From the NCBI RefSeq assembly GCF_007989805.1, contig NZ_BJUB01000016.1, positions 1-64,000 of the forward strand: a stretch of 64,000 nucleotides of DNA. The letters run 5' to 3'. The position numbers and the translations under genes are program-made. Shown piece by piece: positions 8,375-16,581 of the stretch (positions are counted from its first letter, which is position 1; each line of letters opens with the position of its first letter). The stretch comes from Cellulomonas xylanilytica. GTDB taxonomy: Bacteria > Actinomycetota > Actinomycetes > Actinomycetales > Cellulomonadaceae. The notes beneath the pieces are model-generated. The model saw only the letters and a list, made by a program, of their open reading frames with translations, was not told where the DNA came from and did no database searches.

Positions 8375-9249
8375 CGCCAGAACGCCAGATGGTCGACGTC
8401 GAGGGTCGCCAGGTCCGGGTGAGCCACCTGGAGAAGGTCATGTACCCGGAGACGGGGCTGACCAAGGCCGAGGTCATGAACTACCTCGTCCGGGTGGCCC
8501 CCGCGCTGCTCCCCCAGCTGCGCGACCGCCCGGTCACCCGCATCCGGTGGCCCGACGGCGTGGGCGGCGAGAAGTTCTTCGAGAAGAACACGCCGCGAGG
8601 AGCGCCCGACTGGGTCCGGCGGCAGACGCTGCGCGCAGCGCCCGGGGCCGACGACGAGGGTGCCCAGCTGGAGCTGCCGTTCCTGGACGACCTCGCGGGC
8701 CTGGTGTGGGCGGCCAACCAGGGTGCGCTCGAGCTGCACACCCCGCAGTGGCGGGTCGGACCGCGCGGGAAGATCCACAAGCCCGACCGGCTCGTCGTGG
8801 ACCTTGACCCGGGTGCACCCGCCGGGCTGGCCGAGTGCGCCGCGGTGGCGCACCTCGTGGCGGACCGGCTGCGCCAGGACGGCCTGGGCACGACGGTGCC
8901 GGTCACGTCCGGCAGCAAGGGCATGCAGCTGTACGCGCCGCTGCCCGGGAACCAGACGGTGATGGAGATCCGCCAGTACGCGCGGGACATCGCCTACGAG
9001 ATCGCCGCCGCGCACCCCGACCAGGTGGTCGCGATCATGAAGAAGGACCTGCGCGGGGGGAAGGTGCTGATCGACTGGTCGCAGAACCACCCCGCCAAGA
9101 CGACCATCACGCCCTACTCGCTGCGGGGTCGTGATGTCCCCCACGTCGCCGCGCCGCGCTGGTGGGACGAGGTGGGACCGGGACTGCAGCAGCTGACTCC
9201 CGACGAGGTGGCGGACAGGCTCGCCGACCGCGGCGACCCGTTCGCCTGA
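8371..9249 (+). CDS. LigD-type primase-polymerase for NHEJ
   Basis: Archaeo-eukaryotic primase fold enzyme that fills gaps and adds nucleotides at breaks. The 292 residues match the LigD polymerase module: start of fold VSHLEKVMYPETGLTKAEV, GGEKFFEKNTPRGAPDW, catalytic acids D144 and D146 in VVDLDPG, SGSKGMQLY, and IDWSQNHPAKTTITPYSLR near the end. GTG 8371 overlaps the ligase TGA (GTGA), so the two are probably translated together and may act as a split LigD with Ku. It ends 85 bases before dps. Confidence 0.9.
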   Translation: MTPERQMVDVEGRQVRVSHLEKVMYPETGLTKAEVMNYLVRVAPALLPQLRDRPVTRIRWPDGVGGEKFFEKNTPRGAPDWVRRQTLRAAPGADDEGAQLELPFLDDLAGLVWAANQGALELHTPQWRVGPRGKIHKPDRLVVDLDPGAPAGLAECAAVAHLVADRLRQDGLGTTVPVTSGSKGMQLYAPLPGNQTVMEIRQYARDIAYEIAAAHPDQVVAIMKKDLRGGKVLIDWSQNHPAKTTITPYSLRGRDVPHVAAPRWWDEVGPGLQQLTPDEVADRLADRGDPFA

Positions 9250-9255
9250 CCTGTT

Positions 9256-9314
9256 CCGATGGCGACATCGGCGCAGGTGGGGCAGCGTGGGTGCGAGTCG
9301 GGATCGACCCGCAC
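9256..9314 (+). other. Two small inverted repeats in the ligD-dps gap
   Basis: CCGATG-N4-CATCGG (9256-9271) right after the polymerase gene could be a weak terminator. GTGCGAGTCG (9291-9300) pairs with CGACCCGCAC (9305-9314) with one mismatch, just before the dps ribosome site, and could be an operator or leader hairpin. Neither has a T-run. Confidence 0.35.
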
Positions 9315-9334
9315 GAACCGAGAAGGAGCAATCG

Positions 9335-9895
9335 ATGGCGCTGCCGAAGTACACCGTCCCGTCCCTCACCCTCCAGCAGGGTGCTGACGTCGCCGCAGTG
9401 CTGCAGCAGCGGCTGGACGCCCTGAACGACCTGGCGCTGACGCTCAAGCACATCCACTGGAACGTCGTCGGCCCGCACTTCATCGCGGTCCACGAGATGC
9501 TCGACCCGCAGGTGGACGCGGTGCGCCTCATGGTCGACGCGATCGCCGAGCGCATCGCGACCCTCGGTGTGGCGCCCGTCGGCACGCCCGGCGCGCTGGT
9601 GGCGAACCGCACGTGGGAGGACTACTCGATCGGCCGTGACGGCGCCATCGCCCACCTGGGCGCCCTCGACGTCGTGTACATCGGCGTGATCGAGGACCAC
9701 CGCAAGGCCGCGAAGGACGTCGAGGAGATCGACGACGTGACCAACGACCTGCTCGTCGGGCACCTGCACGAGCTCGAGCTGTTCCACTGGTTCGTCCGCG
9801 CCCACCTGGAGTCCGCGGGCGGCACCCTGACGACGGGCAACGCGCAGAGCGAGAAGGCCGCCGCGCGGAAGGCGTCCGTCAAGGACGACGCGTGA
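9335..9895 (+). CDS. dps: Dps ferritin-like DNA-protecting protein
   Basis: Forms a 12-subunit shell that oxidises and stores iron and shields DNA in stress. ATG 9335 follows AGAAGGAG (9321-9328). The 186 residues carry the intersubunit ferroxidase ligands H41 (LKHIHWN), H53 and D57 (VHEMLD), and the matching acid region AERIATLG. A 25-residue alanine/lysine tail (SEKAAARKASVKDDA) could bind DNA. It lies directly after the NHEJ genes, and its stop overlaps the next start, consistent with a DNA-damage or oxidative-stress cluster. Confidence 0.93.
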   Translation: MALPKYTVPSLTLQQGADVAAVLQQRLDALNDLALTLKHIHWNVVGPHFIAVHEMLDPQVDAVRLMVDAIAERIATLGVAPVGTPGALVANRTWEDYSIGRDGAIAHLGALDVVYIGVIEDHRKAAKDVEEIDDVTNDLLVGHLHELELFHWFVRAHLESAGGTLTTGNAQSEKAAARKASVKDDA

Positions 9896-11082
9896 CGTCT
9901 CCCCCCAGCGCCCGGCCCGTCGTCGGCTCGTCCGACGGCGGGCCGGTGCTTCGTACCGCCCGCCCCGGCGGACCCTCGACCGCCTCGGCCAACCCCGCGT
10001 CGTCCGTCCCGCGCACGCACCTCGCCGCGCGCCTGGAGAACGGGTTCGACCGAGCGGTCGCGCACCAGCTGCGCCGCCGCGGCTGGACCGTGCGGATCGA
10101 GCCGTACGCCGGCTACGGCTCGACCGGGTGGGTGCGCGTGCTCGCCCGGACGCTCCTGGCGGCGCCGCAGGTGCGGGACGACGAGCTGCCCGGCGCGGGC
10201 AGCAGCGCGCAGGCGGGCGCACGGTCCGCCGCCGCGCTGCGCGGCTGGCGCAGCTTCGCGACGGCCCAGGTGTCGGGCGCCGAGCTCGAGGTGCGGGTCG
10301 GGGACCGGACGCACCACGTCGTCACCGACCGAGGCGGGTACGTCGACGCGATCCTCGAGTCCGACCTGACACCCGGCTGGCACGACGTCCGGCTCACGAC
10401 GAGCGACGGGTTCACGGCGACCGCCCCGGTGCACGTGATCGGCCCGGACGTGCGGTACGGGATCGTGAGCGACATCGACGACACGGTCATGGTGACCCGT
10501 CTGCCCCGACCCTTCGTCGCCGCCTGGAACGTCTTCATGCGGCACGAGAGCGCGCGCGAGGCGGTGCCCGGGATGGCGCGGCTGTACGCGGAGCTGCGGG
10601 CGGGCGGGCAGGACGTGCCGGTGGTCTACCTGTCGACGGGAGCCTGGAACGCCGCGCCCACCCTCGCGCGCTTCCTGCGCCGGCACCGGTACCCCGCCGG
10701 ACCGCTGCTGCTCACCGACTGGGGGCCCACGAACAGCGGCTGGTTCCGCAGCGGGCCGACCCACAAGGTCACGCAGCTCAAGCGGCTCTTCCACGAGCTG
10801 CCCGACATCGAGTGGGTCCTGGTCGGCGACGACGGCCAGCGCGACCCGCAGATCTACGCCGGTGCCGCACAGCGGTTCGGTGACCACGTCCGCGCGATCC
10901 TCATTCGGCAGCTGACCTTCGGTGAGCACGTGCTCGCGCACGGCGTGCCCATGCCGACCGTCGACTCCGTCCGGGCCGAGGAGCAGGCGGCGCGCAGGCC
11001 GGACGGCATCCCCGTCCTGCAGGGGGCCGACGGCCAGGAGCTGCTGCGCGACGTCCGCGCGGAGGGGCTGGACCTCTCCTAG
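9892..11082 (+). CDS. App1-like phosphatase (DUF2183)
   Basis: HAD-type phosphatase with the App1/DUF2183 signature. The nucleophile motif DxDxT is SDIDDTVMVT, with D194 and D196. Downstream PVVYLSTGAWN, LLLTDWGPTNSGWFRSG and WVLVGDDGQRDPQIY are the conserved blocks II-IV of this family. Yeast App1 dephosphorylates phosphatidate, but bacterial substrates are unknown. About 50 residues of low-complexity sequence precede a beta-rich domain (about 110-185, VSGAELEVRVGDRTHHVVTDRGGYVDA). GTG 9892 overlaps the dps stop by four bases. The 396-residue length is normal for actinobacterial members. It converges with a small gene; the stops share CTAG. Confidence 0.82.
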   Translation: MTSPPSARPVVGSSDGGPVLRTARPGGPSTASANPASSVPRTHLAARLENGFDRAVAHQLRRRGWTVRIEPYAGYGSTGWVRVLARTLLAAPQVRDDELPGAGSSAQAGARSAAALRGWRSFATAQVSGAELEVRVGDRTHHVVTDRGGYVDAILESDLTPGWHDVRLTTSDGFTATAPVHVIGPDVRYGIVSDIDDTVMVTRLPRPFVAAWNVFMRHESAREAVPGMARLYAELRAGGQDVPVVYLSTGAWNAAPTLARFLRRHRYPAGPLLLTDWGPTNSGWFRSGPTHKVTQLKRLFHELPDIEWVLVGDDGQRDPQIYAGAAQRFGDHVRAILIRQLTFGEHVLAHGVPMPTVDSVRAEEQAARRPDGIPVLQGADGQELLRDVRAEGLDLS

Positions 11083-11285
11083 AGGCGCTCGGGGTCGTCC
11101 CAGTCGTCGCTGCTGGCGATGGCCTCGTCGTCGGCCGCGAGCTCGACGGCGTGCAGCGAGCGGGGCGCGTTCTCGGGGTTGCCCCCGGACCGCGCGTCGG
11201 CGGCGTCGAGCTCGGCCTGCCGGAGCTCAGGGTCGGCGAGGTGCTCGGCGGACGGGTCGGACGTCAGGTCGCGGTCGCGGCTCAT
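11079..11285 (-). CDS. Small acidic hypothetical protein
   Basis: 68 residues, ATG 11285, no recognised domain. It is acidic and probably disordered (MSRDRDLTSDPSAEHLADPE, then DDEAIASSDDWDDPERL). The ribosome site is weak (CGGA). Support for being real comes from codon use typical of the neighbours and from its stop, which shares the palindrome CTAG (11079-11082) with the converging phosphatase gene, an arrangement seen twice more here. No function can be assigned. Confidence 0.55.
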   Translation of the reverse strand: MSRDRDLTSDPSAEHLADPELRQAELDAADARSGGNPENAPRSLHAVELAADDEAIASSDDWDDPERL

Positions 11286-11397
11286 GGTCCGGTTCTACCG
11301 CTCCGCGCGCCCCGGTGCACGCGCGGACCACGCCGTGGTCGGCGGCGTCCCGCCCTGCGCCCGTGACGGACTAAACGATTCGCGCCCTGCTGCGTTC

Positions 11398-11411
11398 TCG
11401 AAGCGCTTCGA
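11398..11411. promoter_or_regulatory. LacI/CelR-type operator upstream of the GH74 gene
   Basis: Perfect 14-base palindrome TCGAAGCGCTTCGA with the central AGCGCT typical of LacI-family sites; the Thermobifida CelR box is TGGGAGCGCTCCCA. It lies about 95 bases before the xyloglucanase start, next to a possible -10 (GATACG, 11410-11415). Likely a repressor site controlling the gene by cello- or xylogluco-oligosaccharides. No such regulator gene is in the window. Confidence 0.65.
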
Positions 11412-11447
11412 TACGGTCGCGGCGGCCGTCGCTCAGCGCCGGTCCGC

Positions 11448-11477
11448 AGGGCTCCCGGCACCGTCGCCGGGAGCCCT
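11448..11477 (+). other. Strong hairpin in the leader of the GH74 gene
   Basis: Twelve-base perfect stem (11448-11459 with 11466-11477, arm AGGGCTCCCGGC) with six-base loop ACCGTC, between the putative operator and the ribosome site (GAAGGAG, 11492-11498). It could be an attenuator, an mRNA-stabilising hairpin or a protein-binding site. No T-run follows. Confidence 0.6.
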
Positions 11478-11506
11478 CCGCCCGCCTTCACGAAGGAGTG
11501 CCGCGG

Positions 11507-14263
11507 ATGTCCGCCCCCTCGCTCGTCCCCCGCGCACCAGCCCGGCTCGCGGCGCTCGCCGCCGCCGGCGCCCTGGTGGCCAGCGCGTTCGTCGCCCTCT
11601 CCGGCCAGGAGCCAGCCCACGCCGCCGACTCTCCCTACTCGTGGGGCAACGTCGAGATCGTCGGCGGCGGGTTCGTCCCCGGCATCGTCTACAACCAGTC
11701 GGAGAAGGGGCTCGTGTACGCCCGCACCGACATCGGTGGCGCGTACCGGCTCGACAAGGCGACCCAGCGCTGGATCCCCCTGCTCGACCACGTCGGCTGG
11801 GACGACTGGGGCCACAACGGCGTCCTGTCGCTCGCGACCGACCCGGTGAACCCGGACAAGGTGTTCGCCGCCGTCGGCATGTACACGAACAGCTGGGACC
11901 CGAACAACGGCGCGATCCTGCGGTCATCGGACCGCGGAGCCACGTGGTCGAGGACCGACCTGCCGTTCAAGGTGGGCGGCAACATGCCCGGCCGCGGCAT
12001 GGGCGAGCGCCTCCAGGTGGACCCCAACGACAACCGCGTCCTGTACTTCGGCACCGAGGGCGGCAACGGCCTGTGGCGGAGCACCGACTCCGGCGTCACC
12101 TGGGGCAAGGTCTCCAGCTTCACCAACGTAGGCAACTACGCGCAGGACCCGACCGACCCCAACGGGTACCTCACCACGAACCAGGGCGTGGTGTGGGTGA
12201 CCTTCGACCCGACGAGCGGCACGAAGGGGTCCCCCACCAGGACGATCTACGTCGGGGTGGCCGACAAGGAGAACACCGTCTACCGGTCGACCGACGCGGG
12301 CGCGACGTGGTCGCGGATCGCCGGCCAGCCCACCGGGTACATCGCGCACAAGGGCGTGTTCGACGCGGTCGGCAAGCAGCTCTACATCGCGACCAGCGAC
12401 ACGGGCGGACCGTACGACGGCGGGCACGGCGACCTGTGGCGGCTCGACGCGGCGACCGGCGCCTGGACGCAGATCAGCCCGGTGCCGTCGTCCAGCACGG
12501 ACAGCTACTTCGGGTACTCGGGCCTGACGATCGACCGTCAGGACCCGGACACGATCATGGCGGTCACGCAGATTTCGTGGTTCCCCGACATCCAGGTGTT
12601 CCGGTCCACCGACCGCGGTGCCACGTGGTCCCGGATCTGGGACTGGAACGGCTACCCGGACCGCACGCTGCGGTACACGCTCGACATCTCCGGGTCGGGC
12701 TGGCTGACGTTCGGCAAGCAGCCGGCCCCGCCCGAGCCCAGCCCGAAGCTCGGCTGGATGACGGAGTCCTTCGAGATCGACCCGTTCGACTCCGGCTCGT
12801 TCCTCTACGGCACGGGCGCCACCATCTACGGCGGCTCCAACCTCACCGCCTGGGACACGGGCGGCAAGGTGGCGATCGGCGTCCGGGCGCAGGGCCTCGA
12901 GGAGACGGCCGTGCTCGACCTGGCCGCTCCCCCGGGCGCCGTCCAGCTGGTCTCCGGCCTCGGTGACATCGGCGGCTTCGTGCACACCGACATCACGAAG
13001 GCACCGTCGGCGTACTCGGCCACCGCTCCCTTCATGGGCTCGGTCAACGGCACCGACTTCGCCGAGAAGACGCCGGCCACCATGGTCCGCGTCGGCTCGG
13101 GAGACGCCGGCAGCTCCCACATCAGCGTCTCGACCTCGAGCGGCAGCTCGTGGTGGGCCGGGCAGGAGCCGGGCGGCGTGACCGGCGGTGGCACCGTCGC
13201 CCTGAGCGCCGACGGGAGCCGGATCGTGTGGAGCCCGGACGGCGCCGGCGTGCACACGTCCTCGACGCTCGGCTCGAGCTGGGCGAGGTCCACCGGCGCG
13301 CCGACCGGCGCACGCGTCGAGGCCGACCGCGTCAACCCGCTGAAGTTCTACGCGTTCTCCGGCGGCACCTTCTCCACCTCGACCGACGGCGGCGCCACGT
13401 TCACGGCCTCGTCGGCCACGGGCCTGCCCACGACCGGGAACGTGCGGTTCGCCGCGGTGCCGGGCCGGGAGGGCGACATCTGGCTCACGGGCGGGACCAC
13501 GAACGCGACCTACGGCATGTGGCACTCGACCGACTCGGGGAAGTCCTTCACCAAGGTCACCGCGGTGGACGAGGGGGACGCGATCGGTTTCGGCAAGGCG
13601 GCACCGGGAGCGTCGTACCCGGCGATCTACACGTCGTCGAAGATCAACGGGGTCCGTGGGATCTTCCGGTCCGTCGACGCGGGCGCGACCTGGGTGCGCC
13701 TGAACGACGACAAGCACCAGTGGGGCTGGACCGGGTCCGTCGTCATCGGCGACCCGGACGTCTACGGACGGGTCTACGTCGGCACCAACGGTCGCGGGGT
13801 GATCGTCGGCAACCTCACCGGCACCGACCCGACGACGTCGCCGACACCGACGCCGACCACACCCACCCCCACGCCCACCACCCCGACCCCGACTCCCACA
13901 CCGACACCGACAGCGACACCGACGCCGACGCCGACGGCGCAGCCCGGCGTGTGCTCGGTGCGGTACACGACGTCCGACTGGAACACCGGCTTCACGGCGA
14001 CGGTGCGGATCACCAACGGCAGCACGTCAGCGATCACCGGCTGGTCGCTCGGCTTCACGTTCCCGGCCGGGCAGAAGGTCACCAACCTCTGGTCGGGTGC
14101 CGTCACGCAGACGGGAGCAGCGGTCACGGTGACCAACGCCCCCTGGAACGGGACGATCGCCGCCGGCGGCAGCGTCGAGCTGGGCTTCAACGGGACCCAC
14201 ACGGGGACCAACACGAGGCCGACCGCGTTCACGCTGAACGGCACCACCTGCACCGCCGGGTGA
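11507..14263 (+). CDS. Secreted xyloglucanase, GH74-CBM2
   Basis: Hydrolyses xyloglucan (beta-1,4-glucan with xylose branches) outside the cell. ATG 11507 is chosen because GGAG sits eight bases upstream; GTG 11498 would overlap that site. The 918 residues are: signal peptide to about 39 (AHA-ADS); two seven-bladed propellers (about 42-770) with many Asp-box-like repeats (STDSGVTWG, STDAGATWS, SVDAGATWV); catalytic aspartates D75 (TDIGGAY) and D487 (GDIGGF); a Thr-Pro linker (about 772-813); and CBM2 (815-918). Both acids of the inverting mechanism are present. Endo versus oligoxyloglucan-reducing-end mode cannot be told by eye. A LacI-type site and a hairpin precede it. Confidence 0.93.
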   Translation: MSAPSLVPRAPARLAALAAAGALVASAFVALSGQEPAHAADSPYSWGNVEIVGGGFVPGIVYNQSEKGLVYARTDIGGAYRLDKATQRWIPLLDHVGWDDWGHNGVLSLATDPVNPDKVFAAVGMYTNSWDPNNGAILRSSDRGATWSRTDLPFKVGGNMPGRGMGERLQVDPNDNRVLYFGTEGGNGLWRSTDSGVTWGKVSSFTNVGNYAQDPTDPNGYLTTNQGVVWVTFDPTSGTKGSPTRTIYVGVADKENTVYRSTDAGATWSRIAGQPTGYIAHKGVFDAVGKQLYIATSDTGGPYDGGHGDLWRLDAATGAWTQISPVPSSSTDSYFGYSGLTIDRQDPDTIMAVTQISWFPDIQVFRSTDRGATWSRIWDWNGYPDRTLRYTLDISGSGWLTFGKQPAPPEPSPKLGWMTESFEIDPFDSGSFLYGTGATIYGGSNLTAWDTGGKVAIGVRAQGLEETAVLDLAAPPGAVQLVSGLGDIGGFVHTDITKAPSAYSATAPFMGSVNGTDFAEKTPATMVRVGSGDAGSSHISVSTSSGSSWWAGQEPGGVTGGGTVALSADGSRIVWSPDGAGVHTSSTLGSSWARSTGAPTGARVEADRVNPLKFYAFSGGTFSTSTDGGATFTASSATGLPTTGNVRFAAVPGREGDIWLTGGTTNATYGMWHSTDSGKSFTKVTAVDEGDAIGFGKAAPGASYPAIYTSSKINGVRGIFRSVDAGATWVRLNDDKHQWGWTGSVVIGDPDVYGRVYVGTNGRGVIVGNLTGTDPTTSPTPTPTTPTPTPTTPTPTPTPTPTATPTPTPTAQPGVCSVRYTTSDWNTGFTATVRITNGSTSAITGWSLGFTFPAGQKVTNLWSGAVTQTGAAVTVTNAPWNGTIAAGGSVELGFNGTHTGTNTRPTAFTLNGTTCTAG
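13830..13943 (+). repeat. Thr-Pro linker repeat inside the GH74 gene
   Basis: Low-complexity tract of ACCCC/ACACCGACGCC-type units encoding (TP)n blocks broken by TT, TA and SP. It joins the propellers to the CBM2 and is probably O-glycosylated when secreted. Such DNA is prone to slippage, so linker length may vary between strains. Confidence 0.85.
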
Positions 14264-14313
14264 GCCGCGGTGCGGGCGGCGTGTGACACGGACACGGCCG
14301 CCCGCCCCGCACC

Positions 14314-14360
14314 GGCCCGGCCTGCCGCACCGACCCCGCGGCAGGTCGGGCCTTCTTTCC
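14314..14360 (+). terminator. Rho-independent terminator of the GH74 gene
   Basis: Stem GGCCCGGCCTGCCGC (14314-14328) pairs with 14338-14352 with one mismatch, followed by a pyrimidine/T-rich tail CTTCTTTCC. One of the few terminators here with a T-rich tail. Confidence 0.85.
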
Positions 14361-14366
14361 TCCCCG

Positions 14367-14397
14367 GTGTGACGCAGCAGCGTGCGCAACGTCACAC
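14367..14397. promoter_or_regulatory. Inverted repeat upstream of mqo
   Basis: GTGTGACG (14367-14374) and CGTCACAC (14390-14397) form 8-base arms with a 15-base gap, 46-76 bases before the mqo start. The half-site resembles CRP/FNR-family TGTGA, but the spacing is too wide for a standard GlxR/CRP box. Possible operator. Confidence 0.35.
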
Positions 14398-14429
14398 ATC
14401 CCAGGACTGGAGGTATCTCGACGTCAACA

Positions 14430-14445
14430 TACGATCGATCTCGTG
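14430..14445 (+). promoter_or_regulatory. Putative leaderless promoter of mqo
   Basis: TACGAT (14430-14435) fits a TAnnnT -10 and lies seven bases before the GTG start, so transcription would begin at or next to the start codon. No ribosome site is visible, as expected for a leaderless mRNA. No convincing -35 was found. Confidence 0.45.
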
Positions 14446-15927
14446 CCAGAACGCGAAGAGACTGTCGACGTCGTCCTCGTCGGGGGCGGGATCATGAGCG
14501 CCACCCTCGCCGCTCTGATCACCACCCTCGAGCCCACGTGGACCGTCGAGATCCACGAGCGCCGCGCCGAGCTGGCGCAGGAGAGCTCGAACGCCTGGAA
14601 CAACGCGGGCACCGGCCACGCGGCCCTCTGCGAGCTCAACTACACGCCGCAGCGGCCCGACGGCTCGATCGACATCACCAAGGCCGTGACCATCAACGAG
14701 CAGTTCGAGCTGTCGCGCGAGCTGTGGCACCACCTGGACACCCACGACCGCCTCCCCGGCGGCGAGGGCTTCCTGTCCACCACCCCGCACATGACCTTCG
14801 TGCGCGGTGCCGAGAACGCCGAGTACTTGCGCCGTCGCTTCGAGACGCTGCGCAAGCACCCGCTGTTCTCCGACCTGGAGTTCAGCACGGACCCGGCCCA
14901 GATCGCGCAGTGGGCACCGCTGCTCGTGGACGACCGCGACCCCGACGAGGTCATCGCTGCCACGCGCTCGGCCGCCGGCACGGACGTCGACTTCGGCCGC
15001 CTGACGCGCGCGATGATCGGCGACGCGGTGGACCGCGGCGCACGGCTGCACCTCGAGAGCGAGATCACGGGGCTCCGGCAGAAGAAGGACGGCACCTGGT
15101 CGCTGCGGGTGGCCGACCGTCGCTGGAACGGGCACCTGCGCAGCCGCAGGGTCCGCGCGCGCTTCGTCTTCGTCGGGGCCGGCGGTGGCGCCCTCCCGCT
15201 GCTGCAGAGCTCCGGCATCCCCGAGGCCAGGGGCTACGGCGGGTTCCCGATCAGCGGCCAGTTCCTCAAGACGACGAACCCGCAGATCGTCGCGCAGCAC
15301 CAGGCCAAGGTCTACGGCAAGGCCGACATCGGCGCTCCCCCGATGTCGGTGCCGCACCTGGACACCCGCGTCGTGGACGGCGGGACCGCGCTGCTGTTCG
15401 GGCCGTACGCCGGATGGAGCATGAAGTTCCTCAAGCACGGCTCGTGGACCGACCTGATCCGCTCGATCCGGCCGGGCAACCTCATCCCGATGCTCGCCGT
15501 CGGCGTGCGGAACCTGGACCTGGTGAAGTACCTCGTCGGCGAGGTCACCGCGACGGACACGGACCGCCTGCGCACCCTGCGCGCGTTCATGCCCACCGCG
15601 CACCCGCGCGACTGGGAGCTCGTCACGGCCGGTCAGCGCGTCCAGGTCATCAAGAAGGACGAGGCCAAGGGCGGCATCCTCGAGTTCGGCACCGAGCTGG
15701 TGACGGCGGCGGACGGCTCGATCGCCGGGCTCCTGGGTGCCTCTCCCGGCGCCTCGACGGCCGTGGCGACGATGCTCGACCTGCTGGAGCGGTGCTTCCC
15801 CGACCGCGTCGACGGCTGGCAGCCGCAGCTGCGCGCCATGATGCCGAGCCTCGGCGGCGGCGAGTGGGACGAGTCGTTCGAGCTGGAGCAGCTGGTGGAC
15901 GACGAGCAGGTCGGGTCCGAGCGCTGA
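14443..15927 (+). CDS. mqo: Malate:quinone oxidoreductase
   Basis: FAD enzyme at the membrane surface that oxidises malate to oxaloacetate and passes electrons to quinone, serving the TCA cycle and respiration. The 494 residues match Mqo length. The FAD-binding start is VDVVLVGGGIMSATLAALI, followed by the family blocks SSNAWNNAGTGHAALCELNY, FVGAGGGALPLLQ, ARGYGGFPISGQFL and GASPGASTAVATMLDLLERC. GTG 14443; MSATLA further in would break the dinucleotide fold. It appears to be transcribed alone; its stop lies 32 bases before a small gene. Confidence 0.95.
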   Translation: MPEREETVDVVLVGGGIMSATLAALITTLEPTWTVEIHERRAELAQESSNAWNNAGTGHAALCELNYTPQRPDGSIDITKAVTINEQFELSRELWHHLDTHDRLPGGEGFLSTTPHMTFVRGAENAEYLRRRFETLRKHPLFSDLEFSTDPAQIAQWAPLLVDDRDPDEVIAATRSAAGTDVDFGRLTRAMIGDAVDRGARLHLESEITGLRQKKDGTWSLRVADRRWNGHLRSRRVRARFVFVGAGGGALPLLQSSGIPEARGYGGFPISGQFLKTTNPQIVAQHQAKVYGKADIGAPPMSVPHLDTRVVDGGTALLFGPYAGWSMKFLKHGSWTDLIRSIRPGNLIPMLAVGVRNLDLVKYLVGEVTATDTDRLRTLRAFMPTAHPRDWELVTAGQRVQVIKKDEAKGGILEFGTELVTAADGSIAGLLGASPGASTAVATMLDLLERCFPDRVDGWQPQLRAMMPSLGGGEWDESFELEQLVDDEQVGSER

Positions 15928-15959
15928 TCGCTGCTCCCACCGTGCGGCACGATGGGACC

Positions 15960-16223
15960 ATGAGCGACCCTGTCGAAGCCGTCAGCGCGGAGATGCGCCA
16001 CGCGAAGGTCCGCGCAGCCACCGAGCACACGACGGTCGGTCAGGTCACGACGACCGGCGACGGTCGCGTCTCGATCGCGTGCGCGTGCGGCATGGACCTG
16101 ACCAACGGGCCGACGTGGTCCCTCGACGAGCACATCCGGCTGCACCGCGCCGAGGCCCGGTTCCTCGCGCTCGCCGCGGTCGCCCCGGCGGGGATCCCTC
16201 GGCTGGTGCGCTGGCCGCTCTAG
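15960..16223 (+). CDS. Small protein with possible C2H2-type metal site
   Basis: 87 residues from ATG 15960, no named family recognised. A C-x-C and H-x3-H set (C41, C43, H58, H62 in ACACGMD and DEHIRLHR) could bind zinc. The N-terminal half is mixed charged sequence. No strong ribosome site is seen; the start follows mqo by 32 bases, so it may be co-transcribed. The stop shares CTAG (16220-16223) with the converging DUF2277 gene. The zinc site is an inference from spacing only. Confidence 0.6.
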   Translation: MSDPVEAVSAEMRHAKVRAATEHTTVGQVTTTGDGRVSIACACGMDLTNGPTWSLDEHIRLHRAEARFLALAAVAPAGIPRLVRWPL

Positions 16224-16570
16224 ACCGACGCGTGCTCGTGCTCGTGCGCCTCGTCGTCCTCGTGCTCGTGCGGCAGGCCGAGCTCGTGCGCCCGCTCGTG
16301 CGCCTCCCGGGCCGCGATCCTGGCCTGCACGTCGGCCCGCCGCAGGGGCGGGACCGTGGTCGGCGGCTGCCGACGCGCGGGCAGGTCGTCCAGCAGCCGT
16401 GCGGTGATCTCGGCGACCTGCCGTACGGCGTCCTCGAACGGCTCGCGGGTGGCGTCGCTGAGCGACTGCACCCCCGTCACCTTCCGGACGTACTGCCGCG
16501 CGGCGGCCTCGATCTCCTCCGAGGTGGCGGGCGGCTCGAGCCCTCGGAGCGTGGTGATGTTCCGGCACAT
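16220..16570 (-). CDS. DUF2277 family protein with His/Glu-rich tail
   Basis: 116 residues; ATG 16570 gives the family start MCRNITTLRGLEPPATSEEI, the hallmark of DUF2277, a small helical family of unknown role. The body (AARQYVRKVTGVQSLSDATR) is normal. The C-terminal ~25 residues are unusually rich in histidine and glutamate (HEHEDDEAHEHEHASV), which may bind metal. It follows ogt by 11 bases on the same strand and is probably part of the sigma-ogt operon. Confidence 0.8.
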   Translation of the reverse strand: MCRNITTLRGLEPPATSEEIEAAARQYVRKVTGVQSLSDATREPFEDAVRQVAEITARLLDDLPARRQPPTTVPPLRRADVQARIAAREAHERAHELGLPHEHEDDEAHEHEHASV

Positions 16571-16581
16571 GCCTCCCGACG

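Noticed and set aside
13830..13943. Repeat tract read as a CRISPR or VNTR locus
   Set aside because: It is an in-frame Thr-Pro linker within the GH74 protein, without spacers.
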